Shown: piece after piece, positions 34,616-42,458 of the stretch
How positions within the stretch are numbered: the first letter of the stretch is position 1
Layout: each line of letters starts with the position of its first letter
Source: a virus
Virus record (IMG/VR): IMGVR_UViG_3300009151_000047
Location: 1-64,000 of that record
Reading direction: 5' to 3' (one strand)
Length of the DNA: 64,000 nucleotides
Program-made: the position numbers and the translations under genes
Notes under the pieces: model-generated
Told to the model about the DNA's origin: nothing
The model's database searches: none
Seen by the model: the letters and a program-made list of their open reading frames with translations, nothing else

Positions 34616-34792
34616 ATGTTAATTTATTTTGAACGACCTGATGCTGGTAGTGTTGCAATCAATCCAAATTTTGTTATGTTAGTAGAAGCAACAATGGCAG
34701 GTGCTAATATTGTTATGGCAGATGGCGGTACTACTAAAGTTACGGGTAATTATATGGAAGTAATTGGTAGATTGAATGGTGAATTGAAGTAG
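34616..34792 (+). CDS. Small unknown protein (58 aa) between clamp and clamp loader
   Basis: A short frame starting one base after the gp45 stop (MLIYFERPDAGSVAINPNF) and ending 25 bases before gp44. AAAGGG in the end of gp45 can serve as ribosome binding site. It is predicted to be mostly beta. I do not recognise it; its compact placement in the replication block supports it as a real gene. Confidence 0.5.
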   Translation: MLIYFERPDAGSVAINPNFVMLVEATMAGANIVMADGGTTKVTGNYMEVIGRLNGELK

Positions 34793-34817
34793 TTTAATTA
34801 TATTATGGAGTATGTGA

Positions 34818-35747
34818 ATGAAACATTTATTATGGACAGAAGCATATCGGCCTAAGACGATTGAAGATTGCATACTACCTGAACGGTTAAAAACACCGTT
34901 TCAGGAGTATGTTAATCAAAATAGTATTCCTAATTTACTTCTATCTGGCGGTGCAGGCGTAGGTAAGACTACAGTTGCAAAAGCCATGTGTGAACAAATT
35001 GGTTGTGATTACATGATCATCAATGGTTCTGATGAGAATGGTGTTGATGTTGTTCGGCATAAGATTAAAAACTATGCATCTGCAATGTCATTTTCTGGAC
35101 ATCGTAGAGTAATCATTATTGATGAAGCAGATTATCTATCTGCAAATGCTCAAGCAGCATTTAGAAATTCTATTGAAGAATTTTCAAAGAATTGTTCCTT
35201 TATCTTTACTTGCAATTACAAAAGTAAGATGATTGAACCACTCCATTCTCGGTGTGCAGTCATTGATTTTGCATTAAAGAATGATGAAAAGACTGAGATG
35301 GCAGGTCAATTCTTTAAACGCATACAAACTATTCTTAAGACAGAAAAGATTGAGTTTGAACCTAAAGTTATTGCAGAATTAATCAAGAAACACTTTCCTG
35401 ATTTTCGGCGTGTAATAAATGAACTACAACGATTCTCACAATTCGGTAAGATTGATACTGGTGTTCTAGCACATATTACCGATGTATCATTATCACAGAT
35501 TGTTGGTTTCATTAAAGACAAAGACTTTGGTTCAATTCGTAAATGGGTTGCAAGTAATGATGTTGATCCACAGACAATTTATCGTAAGTTATACGATAGT
35601 TTATATGAAGTATTACAACCGGGCAGTATACCGCAAGCAGTAATTATTCTTGCTGACTATCAATATAAACAAGCATTTGTTGCCGATGCAGAGATTAATA
35701 TTGTTGCATGTTTAACTGAATTGATGGTTAATTTGGAATTCAAATAA
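34818..35747 (+). CDS. 44: Clamp loader ATPase subunit gp44-like
   Basis: 309 residues, against 319 in T4. AAA+ motifs: Walker A LSGGAGVGKTT (K50), Walker B IIIDEAD, sensor FTCNYK and the arginine-finger box LHSRC. It opens gp45 and loads it on primer-template junctions together with gp62. TATGGAG lies upstream; the stop overlaps gp62 (TAATG). Confidence 0.95.
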   Translation: MKHLLWTEAYRPKTIEDCILPERLKTPFQEYVNQNSIPNLLLSGGAGVGKTTVAKAMCEQIGCDYMIINGSDENGVDVVRHKIKNYASAMSFSGHRRVIIIDEADYLSANAQAAFRNSIEEFSKNCSFIFTCNYKSKMIEPLHSRCAVIDFALKNDEKTEMAGQFFKRIQTILKTEKIEFEPKVIAELIKKHFPDFRRVINELQRFSQFGKIDTGVLAHITDVSLSQIVGFIKDKDFGSIRKWVASNDVDPQTIYRKLYDSLYEVLQPGSIPQAVIILADYQYKQAFVADAEINIVACLTELMVNLEFK

Positions 35748-36130
35748 TGAATCCATTTGATTATGTTAACGAAATATTGAAAGGTAAAAAACAACTTATT
35801 GTCGATGAAGTTACTGAAAGTGAATATGTTCCTTTTCTAGTAAACCGTAGTCTTTCCTATCATATGGACTGTATTGCCTATGCTAATGAGATGAATCGTA
35901 GGCACCACTTAGATAAGAAGTTACAAAATGATTTTCTTATAAATACAATTAGGTCCAGAAAAAGACCATTTGCTAAGTGGATTAAACCTGAGAAAGTTGA
36001 AGATATAGAATGTTTAAAGAAATATTATGGTTTTTCAGATGCCAAGGCTATTGAGGCGCTTCGCCTACTTAGTGATGAACAAATCCAACAATTAAAAGAA
36101 AAAACCGATATCGGTGGATTGAGGAAATAG
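35747..36130 (+). CDS. 62: Clamp loader subunit gp62-like
   Basis: 127 residues, shorter than T4 gp62 (187) but of the length seen in marine relatives. The PFLVNRSLSYHMDCIAYAN and LLNTIRSRKRPFAKW-type segments and the place directly behind gp44 identify it. It is the non-ATPase member of the 4:1 gp44-gp62 loader. It begins in a TAATG overlap with gp44. Confidence 0.88.
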   Translation: MNPFDYVNEILKGKKQLIVDEVTESEYVPFLVNRSLSYHMDCIAYANEMNRRHHLDKKLQNDFLINTIRSRKRPFAKWIKPEKVEDIECLKKYYGFSDAKAIEALRLLSDEQIQQLKEKTDIGGLRK

Positions 36131-36131
36131 C

Positions 36132-36530
36132 ATGGTAAATATTTTAGATTTCGTTGAGGTTAAACTTGAAAAGAGTGATGACTTCTTAAAAGTAAAAGAA
36201 ACTTTAACACGTATTGGCGTATCTTCACGGAAAGATAAGATTTTGTACCAGTCTTGTCACATTCTACATAAACAAGGACAATACTACATTGTTCATTTCA
36301 AAGAGTTGTTTGATTTAGATGGCAAACCTTCTAACCTATCAGATAATGATATTCAAAGACGGAATGCAATCGCTAAGTTACTGCAAGATTGGGGATTGGT
36401 AAAGATTGTTAATCCTAAGATTATGGAAAACAATATTGCGCCTATTCATCAAATCAAGATCATTGCATACAAAGAAAAAGATGATTGGGAATTAGTAAGT
36501 AAGTATAATATTGGCAAAAAACGTATTTAA
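36132..36530 (+). CDS. regA: Translational repressor RegA-like
   Basis: 132 residues, against 122 in T4. FVEVKLEKSDDFLKVKETLTRIGVSS, HILHKQGQYYIVHFKELFDLDG and RRNAIAKLLQDWGL are the conserved RegA segments. RegA binds initiation regions of early mRNAs, including clamp and loader genes, and blocks their translation. The order gp45, gp44, gp62, regA is that of T4. Confidence 0.93.
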   Translation: MVNILDFVEVKLEKSDDFLKVKETLTRIGVSSRKDKILYQSCHILHKQGQYYIVHFKELFDLDGKPSNLSDNDIQRRNAIAKLLQDWGLVKIVNPKIMENNIAPIHQIKIIAYKEKDDWELVSKYNIGKKRI

Positions 36531-36544
36531 CATGGTGATTTATT

Positions 36545-36721
36545 ATGAACAAACAACCAATAAAACTAGAGAACATCTTCAATGGTGAAATTGTCTTTTG
36601 TGAAAACATAGAAGATATTAAAATCGTTGAAGGTTTAAATTTTATTAAAGTATTTACTCAGGAAAATATTGAAAGATTTTTTCTGGTAAATCGTGCTGCC
36701 TATAAAATTTTGAATAAATAA
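36545..36721 (+). CDS. Small unknown protein (58 aa)
   Basis: A short frame (MNKQPIKLENIFNGEIVFCE) 14 bases after regA and ending in front of a terminator. The pattern suggests a small all-beta protein. No family is recognised. Confidence 0.5.
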   Translation: MNKQPIKLENIFNGEIVFCENIEDIKIVEGLNFIKVFTQENIERFFLVNRAAYKILNK

Positions 36722-36724
36722 GAT

Positions 36725-36754
36725 TGTAATGCCTTCGGGGTTACATATTTTTTT
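36725..36754 (+). terminator. Intrinsic terminator with UUCG loop
   Basis: TGTAAT-G-CC, loop TTCG, GGGTTACA (one bulged base, one wobble), followed by TATTTTTTT. It closes the clamp-regA transcript. Confidence 0.75.
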
Positions 36755-36778
36755 AACTCGCTTAACAAGGAGTCTATT

Positions 36779-37234
36779 ATGACTTATACTTTTACACCTA
36801 TGCTTCATCGGTATGTTGGATTTGAAAAATTGTTTGAACAATTGCAAACAATGACAGATGCAACCTCTATTGATAAGTTCCCACCTCACAACATTAGTAG
36901 AATCAATGACAATCAATATCTAATTGAGATGGCTATTGCTGGTTTTTCTCAAGATGAAATTGATGTTGTTGTTACCGAAAATGTTTTAACAATCAAAGGT
37001 CAAAAGAAACCTGCTGTAGATTCTGGTGAATATCTGTATCGTGGTATTGGTACAAGATCATTTACTAAGAATTTTCAATTGGCAGATACCATTGAAGTAT
37101 GTGGTTCACAATACAGAGATGGTATTCTTAGAATTGGTTTAGAGAATATTATTCCTGAATCAAAGAAACCTCGTAGAATTGATGTTGGTACTAAAGAAAT
37201 CACATTTAGTAAACCACAACTTTTGACTGAGTAA
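36779..37234 (+). CDS. Small heat shock protein (Hsp20/IbpA type)
   Basis: 151 residues with an alpha-crystallin domain: PPHNISRINDNQYLIEMAIAGF, EIDVVVTENVLTIKGQKK and the RSFTKNFQLADTIEV and GILRIGLENIIPE strands. N-terminal arm of ~45 residues. Small heat shock proteins hold unfolding proteins; phage copies are common in T4-like marine phages and may protect virion assembly. It has an AAGGAG site right after a terminator, so it needs its own transcript; I see no good promoter in the 25-base gap. Confidence 0.92.
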   Translation: MTYTFTPMLHRYVGFEKLFEQLQTMTDATSIDKFPPHNISRINDNQYLIEMAIAGFSQDEIDVVVTENVLTIKGQKKPAVDSGEYLYRGIGTRSFTKNFQLADTIEVCGSQYRDGILRIGLENIIPESKKPRRIDVGTKEITFSKPQLLTE

Positions 37235-37302
37235 CAACACGGCTCGGGCCTCTGTGAGTTGATTATCATACGCTCGAGTTCTCTTTACAACATGGAGATA
37301 TT

Positions 37303-37470
37303 ATGAAAGCAGATAAAAATTTCAGGTTGAATAAACCTGCTAAACGTGTATTGGCAACTATCCTTAATAAAGATGAATACACAATGTATAAGAAGTTTGC
37401 AATTGAAAGTCAAATTGCTAAAGAACGAGCACGGTTCTCAACCAAAAAAGAAAAAGTGAGTGAAGAATGA
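37303..37470 (+). CDS. Small basic unknown protein (55 aa)
   Basis: A basic, helical 55-residue frame (MKADKNFRLNKPAKRVLAT, then NKDEYTMYKKFAIE) with a TGGAG site. Its stop overlaps the next start (ATGA), supporting expression. No family is recognised. Confidence 0.6.
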   Translation: MKADKNFRLNKPAKRVLATILNKDEYTMYKKFAIESQIAKERARFSTKKEKVSEE

Positions 37471-37985
37471 TTTACGAAAGTAAAGTATTAGAAGTATGTG
37501 ATAATGGTGATGCAATCATAGAATTAAATGAACAACTTTTAACTGATGTTGGTTGGTCTACAGGTGATGTTCTAGATATCAGTAAAAATGATGATGGTGA
37601 AATTGTCATCAAAAAAATTGGTAGAGAAATGCTGCATAACTCTGTAACTACATTCTTAGAGGCATGTGGTCAAATACCTTCAAAAGAAAATGCTGAATTA
37701 TATTCTAAACTCATATCTGAAGAATATGCAGAATTTATGGAAGCATTTTGGAACAATGATGATGTAGAACAATTAGATGCCTGTATGGATATGATTTGGG
37801 TAATACTTGGTTATTGTAAGATGAAAGGTTTTAATGTAGATGGTGCATGGTCAGAAGTTGCCAATAGTAATTTGGCAAAGATTGACCAGAAGTCTGGTAA
37901 AGTATTAAAGAGAGAAGATGGTAAAGTTTTGAAACCAGAAGGATGGCAAGAACCTAATTTTGGTAAACATGTGAATAAGTCTTGA
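37467..37985 (+). CDS. MazG-like pyrophosphohydrolase with N-terminal AbrB-like domain
   Basis: 172 residues. Residues ~1-52 form a swapped-hairpin AbrB/SpoVT-like domain (VLEVCDNGDAIIELNEQLL, DVLDISKNDDGEIVIKKI). The rest is an all-alpha NTP pyrophosphohydrolase of the MazG/HisE group, with metal-binding SEEYAEFMEAF and LDACMDMIWVILGY, then KIDQKSGKVLKREDG. Phage MazG-type enzymes hydrolyse non-canonical or signalling nucleotides. The fused DNA-binding-like domain is unusual for a MazG protein, though related forms may exist in marine phages. Confidence 0.78.
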   Translation: MIYESKVLEVCDNGDAIIELNEQLLTDVGWSTGDVLDISKNDDGEIVIKKIGREMLHNSVTTFLEACGQIPSKENAELYSKLISEEYAEFMEAFWNNDDVEQLDACMDMIWVILGYCKMKGFNVDGAWSEVANSNLAKIDQKSGKVLKREDGKVLKPEGWQEPNFGKHVNKS

Positions 37986-38011
37986 CATACAGACCTATTC
38001 GTTATATAATA
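37983..38011 (+). promoter_or_regulatory. Sigma-70 early promoter before the DNA polymerase block
   Basis: TTGACA (37983-37988), 17-base spacer, TATAAT (38006-38011), overlapping the end of the MazG-like gene. Confidence 0.9.
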
Positions 38012-38039
38012 GTATTTTAAACATTTAGAAATAAAATTT

Positions 38040-38270
38040 ATGAATATTAGAACATTGGCAAAAACAATTGCAATCAAAGAGAATTTGACTAAAGCAATTA
38101 AGTATGATCTTCATTATCGTGATTTTGATGATAAGGTTGAATTGGTTGGTCTAGTTGACGATCCTAACTATAGCATGAACGATTTTCGTGGTCGTGAGAT
38201 GTTGTTTCCAAAAAAATGGGTCACATTAGCAGTATTGGATCCTTCCTATAAGGTACAAGTATATGATTAA
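38040..38270 (+). CDS. Small unknown protein (76 aa)
   Basis: A 76-residue frame (MNIRTLAKTIAIKENLTKAIKYD) directly behind a consensus early promoter; the leader is only ~22 bases and has no clear Shine-Dalgarno sequence. It overlaps the Sm-like gene by eight bases. No family recognised. Confidence 0.6.
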   Translation: MNIRTLAKTIAIKENLTKAIKYDLHYRDFDDKVELVGLVDDPNYSMNDFRGREMLFPKKWVTLAVLDPSYKVQVYD

Positions 38271-38562
38271 AATTATTGCATTGAAAAACAGTATGAACTT
38301 GATTGCTGAAACTGAAATAGGTACAAGTTATATTAAGATTATTAAACCTGCAGCAATTGTTATGCAAAATTCTCCTAGTGGCGAAGCTATGATTGGGTTC
38401 TCACCTTTCTTACTTTATGCACAAGAGTTTGATACAGGTATTATAATTGACAATCAAAATTTTCTAACTTTAGCAACACCTGCAACCGAACTTCTAAATG
38501 CTTATAATAAGTATTTTGGTTCAGGAATTCAAATCGCAGATCCAAGTATTCTTAAATTATAA
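38263..38562 (+). CDS. Sm-like-fold phage protein (99 aa)
   Basis: 99 residues. IKIIALKNSMNLIAETEIG, IIKPAAIVMQNS and GFSPFLLYAQ repeat the strand pattern of the 21752 protein without its acidic tail, so the two are probable paralogues of a phage Sm/LSM-like family. It is joined to DNA polymerase by a TAATG overlap. Function unknown. Confidence 0.6.
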   Translation: MIKIIALKNSMNLIAETEIGTSYIKIIKPAAIVMQNSPSGEAMIGFSPFLLYAQEFDTGIIIDNQNFLTLATPATELLNAYNKYFGSGIQIADPSILKL

Positions 38563-41096
38563 TGGCAGATTTTTATACTAGTGTATTGGCTGTTGGCAAC
38601 AACATCCTGTATCGTGGTGTAAAGAATGGTAGGAGTGTATGTCTCAAAGTAGCATATACTCCTACTTTGTATTTACAATCTAATAAACAAACTAAATTTA
38701 AATCACTCAACGGTGAGACACTTGAACCTTTAAAATTTGAGACAATGAAAGATGCTCGTGATTTCATTAAGAATTACGAACAAGTAGAAAATTTCAAAGT
38801 ATATGGTAACTCACGATTTGAATATGCTTTCATTGCAGAGAATTTCAAAGGTGATATTGAATGGGATCAAGATAAGATAAAGATTGCTGTTATTGATATT
38901 GAAGTTGGATCAGAGAATGGATTTCCTGATCCATATATTGCATCTGAACCTATCACCGCAATTTGTATTAAATACATTGGTGGTAAAAGTAAAGTATATG
39001 GTTGTGGTAATTACATCAATAATGATGAGAATGTAAAATATATTAAGTGTCGTGATGAATACACTTTATGTAAAACATTTCTTGAAGATTGGCAAGTAAA
39101 TTATCCCGATGTTGTAACTGGTTGGAATATTAAATTCTTTGATATCCCATATCTTGTTAATAGATTTAGAAAAATACTTGGTGATGATACTGATAGAAAA
39201 CTATCACCATGGTACATGATTAATGAACGTGAAGTATATGCAATGAATAAAAAGAATGTTGCATATGAGATTAGTGGTGTTGCAATACTTGATTATATTG
39301 AATTGTATAGATGGTATGCACCTGGTGGTAAATCACAAGAGTCATATCGTTTAGATAATATTGCACAGGTTGAATTGGGTGAAGGTAAGATATCATATGA
39401 TGAATTTGAAAATCTACATCAACTATATCGGTTAAACTATCAAAAGTTTATTGAGTATAACATCAAAGACGTTGATTTGATTCTTAAACTGGAAGACAAA
39501 TTAAAGTTAATTGAATTGGGTCTTACTATTGCATATGATACTAAAACAAATTATAGTGATATCTTTGCACAGACTCGTATGTGGGATGCAATGACATATG
39601 GTTATCTATTGAATAGAGATATTATTGTTCCACCCAATCTACATACAAGTAAAGATGGAAGATTTGAAGGTGCATATGTTAAAGACCCACAGGTTGGTAT
39701 GCATGAATGGGTTGCATCATTTGACTTGAATTCACTCTATCCACATTTGATGATGCAATTTAACATTTCACCTGAAACAGTAATTGATCCTAAAGATTAT
39801 ACTTTAAAAATGCAAGATGTTATATCTAAAGGTGTAACTGTCAATAAGATGTTGAATAAAGAAATTGATTTGACTGATATTGAAGGCGTAACACTAACGC
39901 CTAATGGTCAATTCTTTAATACAAAGATTCGTGGTTTCTTACCTAATATGTTGCAAGATATGTATGAGGATAGAAAGAAGTTTAAGAATATGATGTTGAA
40001 AGCCCAACAAGATTATGAGAATGAAAAAGATGAATCTAAAAAATACGAAATTGAAAAACAAATTGCAAGATACAACAATCTACAACTGGCTAAGAAAGTT
40101 GGTCTCAATTCAGCATATGGTGCTTTGGGAAGTCAGTATTTTCGTTTTTATGACCTACGGATGGCATTAGGAGTTACATCTGCAGGTCAACTAAGTATAA
40201 GATGGATTGAGAACAAGTTAAATCAATACATGAATAAACTTTTGAAAACGGATAAAGATTATGTTATTGCTTCGGATACAGATTCGATATATCTCCGTCT
40301 TAGTGAGCTTGTTGAGAAAGTGCATCCTGAAACAAGTGATATTAAGAATGTCATTGCCTTCATGGACCGTGTCTGTGAAGATAAGATACAACCTTTTATT
40401 GATGAAAGTTATAAAGAGCTTGCTGATTATGTCCACGCCTTCGAACAAAAAATGCAAATGAAACGTGAAGCACTTGCAAACAAAGGTATCTGGACTGCAA
40501 AGAAAAGATATATTATGAATGTCTATAATAATGAGGGTGTTCAGTATAATGAACCTCACATGAAAGTTATGGGACTTGAAATGGTTAAATCTTCAACACC
40601 TCAATCTATCCGTGGTAAAATGTCTGATACTATTAAACTAATGATTAATGGTACTGAATCAGATGTGCAAGATTTCATTGCTCAATTTAGAAAAGATTTC
40701 AAATTATTACCACCTGAAGAAATATCTTTTCCAAGAGGTATGAATGGTCTTAAAGATTATTCTGATAAAACTACGATGTATAAGAAAGGTACACCAATTC
40801 ATGTTAAAGGTGCAATAATCTATAATCATAATCTAGAGAAGTTTGGTTTAACAAAGAAGTATCCATTAATACAAGAAGGTGAGAAGATAAAGTTTACCTA
40901 TCTTAAACAACCTAATCCATTTAAAGATACTGTTATATCTTATCCATCAAGATTGCCGTCAGAATTCAAGTTGGACAACTACATAGATTATGACACACAA
41001 TTTGAAAAAGCATACCTAGATCCCGTTAAGATTATTTTGAATTGCCTTAACTGGGAAGCAGAAAAAACAAATTCACTTGATAGTTTCTTTTTATAA
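38562..41096 (+). CDS. 43: DNA polymerase gp43-like (family B)
   Basis: 844 residues, against 898 in T4. Proofreading exonuclease motifs: AVIDIEVGS (D112, E114), VTGWNIKFFDIPYLV and YNIKDVDLI. Polymerase motifs: A FDLNSLYPHL (D388), B KKVGLNSAYGALGS and C IASDTDSIY (D572, D574). The C-terminus ends in NSLDSFFL, a clamp-binding tail like that of T4 gp43. No intron or intein interrupts it. It is driven by the early promoter at 37983. Confidence 0.97.
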   Translation: MADFYTSVLAVGNNILYRGVKNGRSVCLKVAYTPTLYLQSNKQTKFKSLNGETLEPLKFETMKDARDFIKNYEQVENFKVYGNSRFEYAFIAENFKGDIEWDQDKIKIAVIDIEVGSENGFPDPYIASEPITAICIKYIGGKSKVYGCGNYINNDENVKYIKCRDEYTLCKTFLEDWQVNYPDVVTGWNIKFFDIPYLVNRFRKILGDDTDRKLSPWYMINEREVYAMNKKNVAYEISGVAILDYIELYRWYAPGGKSQESYRLDNIAQVELGEGKISYDEFENLHQLYRLNYQKFIEYNIKDVDLILKLEDKLKLIELGLTIAYDTKTNYSDIFAQTRMWDAMTYGYLLNRDIIVPPNLHTSKDGRFEGAYVKDPQVGMHEWVASFDLNSLYPHLMMQFNISPETVIDPKDYTLKMQDVISKGVTVNKMLNKEIDLTDIEGVTLTPNGQFFNTKIRGFLPNMLQDMYEDRKKFKNMMLKAQQDYENEKDESKKYEIEKQIARYNNLQLAKKVGLNSAYGALGSQYFRFYDLRMALGVTSAGQLSIRWIENKLNQYMNKLLKTDKDYVIASDTDSIYLRLSELVEKVHPETSDIKNVIAFMDRVCEDKIQPFIDESYKELADYVHAFEQKMQMKREALANKGIWTAKKRYIMNVYNNEGVQYNEPHMKVMGLEMVKSSTPQSIRGKMSDTIKLMINGTESDVQDFIAQFRKDFKLLPPEEISFPRGMNGLKDYSDKTTMYKKGTPIHVKGAIIYNHNLEKFGLTKKYPLIQEGEKIKFTYLKQPNPFKDTVISYPSRLPSEFKLDNYIDYDTQFEKAYLDPVKIILNCLNWEAEKTNSLDSFFL

Positions 41097-41107
41097 ATGA
41101 GGATGAT

Positions 41108-42163
41108 ATGAGTTTACTTGATAAATTAAAAAAGAATACCACAATTAAAGATAGTGCTATTCTAGACAAATCAAAATTCTTTACTGAAAAAGATTTTGTA
41201 CCAACAAGAGTACCAATGATTAATGTAGCATTATCTGGTTCACTTGATGGTGGTTTAATTCCTGGTCTTACTATGTGGGCAGGTCCATCAAAACATTTTA
41301 AGACTGCATTTAGTCTATTGATGGCAAAAGCATACATGGACAAGTATCCAGAAGCAGTATTGTTGTTCTATGATTCAGAGTTTGGTACTCCAATTAAATA
41401 CTTTGAAACATTTGAGATTGACCAATCAAGAGTATTACATACACCTTTAACTGATATTGAACAATTGAAGTTTGATATTATGCAACAGTTACAAGATATA
41501 AATCGTGGTGATAAACTAATCATCATATTAGATTCGATTGGTAATCTTGCATCAAAGAAAGAAGTTGAAGATGCACTTGAAGGTAAATCAGTTGCAGATA
41601 TGAGTCGTGCAAAACAAGTTAAGAGTTTGTTTAGAATGATTACACCACATTTAAATCTAAAAGATATTCCAATGGTTGTCGTTAATCATACTTACAAAGA
41701 GATTGGTTTGTTTCCTAAAGATATTGTTGGTGGTGGTACAGGTTCATATTATTCTGCCGACAATATATACATCATTGGTCGTCAGCAAGAAAAAGAAGGA
41801 ACTGAAGTAATTGGGTACAATTTTATTATTAACGTAGAGAAAAGTAGATATGTCAAAGAAAAATCTAAAATTCCAATTAATGTATCTTTTGATGGTGGTA
41901 TCAGTCGTTGGTCTGGTCTCCTTGATATTGCACTTGAAAGTGGTCACGTAACAAAACCTTCTAATGGTTGGTATGCAAAAGTCAATCATGAAACTGGTGA
42001 AGTTGGTGATAAACATAGATTGGCAGCAACACAAAATGCAGAGTTTTGGGATGATATTTTATCTCATAAAAAATTCAGAGAATTTGTAAAACAAAAATAT
42101 GGGATTGCATATGGCAACATTATGGGACCGACTCCTGTTCTGGAAAAAACCGAAGAAGCCTAA
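41108..42163 (+). CDS. uvsX: UvsX recombinase (RecA-like)
   Basis: 351 residues, against 391 in T4. Walker A has the UvsX form AGPSKHFKT (K65, T66), with LLFYDSEFGTP and IIILDSIGNL as Walker B. It forms filaments on single-stranded DNA for strand invasion and works with UvsY (18575) and UvsW. AGGATGAT precedes the ATG. Its 3' end overlaps the next gene by about 50 bases. Confidence 0.95.
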   Translation: MSLLDKLKKNTTIKDSAILDKSKFFTEKDFVPTRVPMINVALSGSLDGGLIPGLTMWAGPSKHFKTAFSLLMAKAYMDKYPEAVLLFYDSEFGTPIKYFETFEIDQSRVLHTPLTDIEQLKFDIMQQLQDINRGDKLIIILDSIGNLASKKEVEDALEGKSVADMSRAKQVKSLFRMITPHLNLKDIPMVVVNHTYKEIGLFPKDIVGGGTGSYYSADNIYIIGRQQEKEGTEVIGYNFIINVEKSRYVKEKSKIPINVSFDGGISRWSGLLDIALESGHVTKPSNGWYAKVNHETGEVGDKHRLAATQNAEFWDDILSHKKFREFVKQKYGIAYGNIMGPTPVLEKTEEA

Positions 42164-42458
42164 AGAAGGTATTGATTACCAACTCTATAACTTTCCCGAT
42201 TCTGATCTCACTGGTATACATCTGTTAAAGGGTGTATATCAGGGAGTGATTTATTATTATAAGACGGCACAAGTTGTAGAAGAAGGTACTTTCGCAAGAT
42301 TAAAGTTTACCTATGGTATAGAATATTCTGGTAATCATGACGAAGAAACCTTGCGTAATGATCAGAATTTTGTTATAATTATGGGTGACATACTAACAGA
42401 ACTATTGGAAACAAATGAACAGACTAGAACAAACAATACTGAAGAATTTAGTTTATAA
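42111..42458 (+). CDS. Unknown protein between uvsX and gp41 (115 aa)
   Basis: The ATG at 42111 is preferred (GGGA eight bases upstream); another ATG is at 42099. The protein starts MATLWDRLLFWKKPKKP, then a beta-rich core with TGIHLLKGVYQGVIYYY. It overlaps uvsX by ~50 bases and gp41 by 44 bases. A gene at this site is common in T4-like marine phages. Function unknown. Confidence 0.65.
   Translation: MATLWDRLLFWKKPKKPKEGIDYQLYNFPDSDLTGIHLLKGVYQGVIYYYKTAQVVEEGTFARLKFTYGIEYSGNHDEETLRNDQNFVIIMGDILTELLETNEQTRTNNTEEFSL

Noticed and set aside
35938-35945. TATAAATA inside gp62 as a late promoter
   Set aside because: It lies within coding sequence about 190 bases ahead of regA, an early gene, and far outside the usual 19-51-base distance; chance in AT-rich DNA is likely.
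42099-42110. Upstream ATG for the gene between uvsX and gp41
   Set aside because: It has no ribosome binding site, while GGGA stands at a good distance from the ATG at 42111; the choice changes only four residues.
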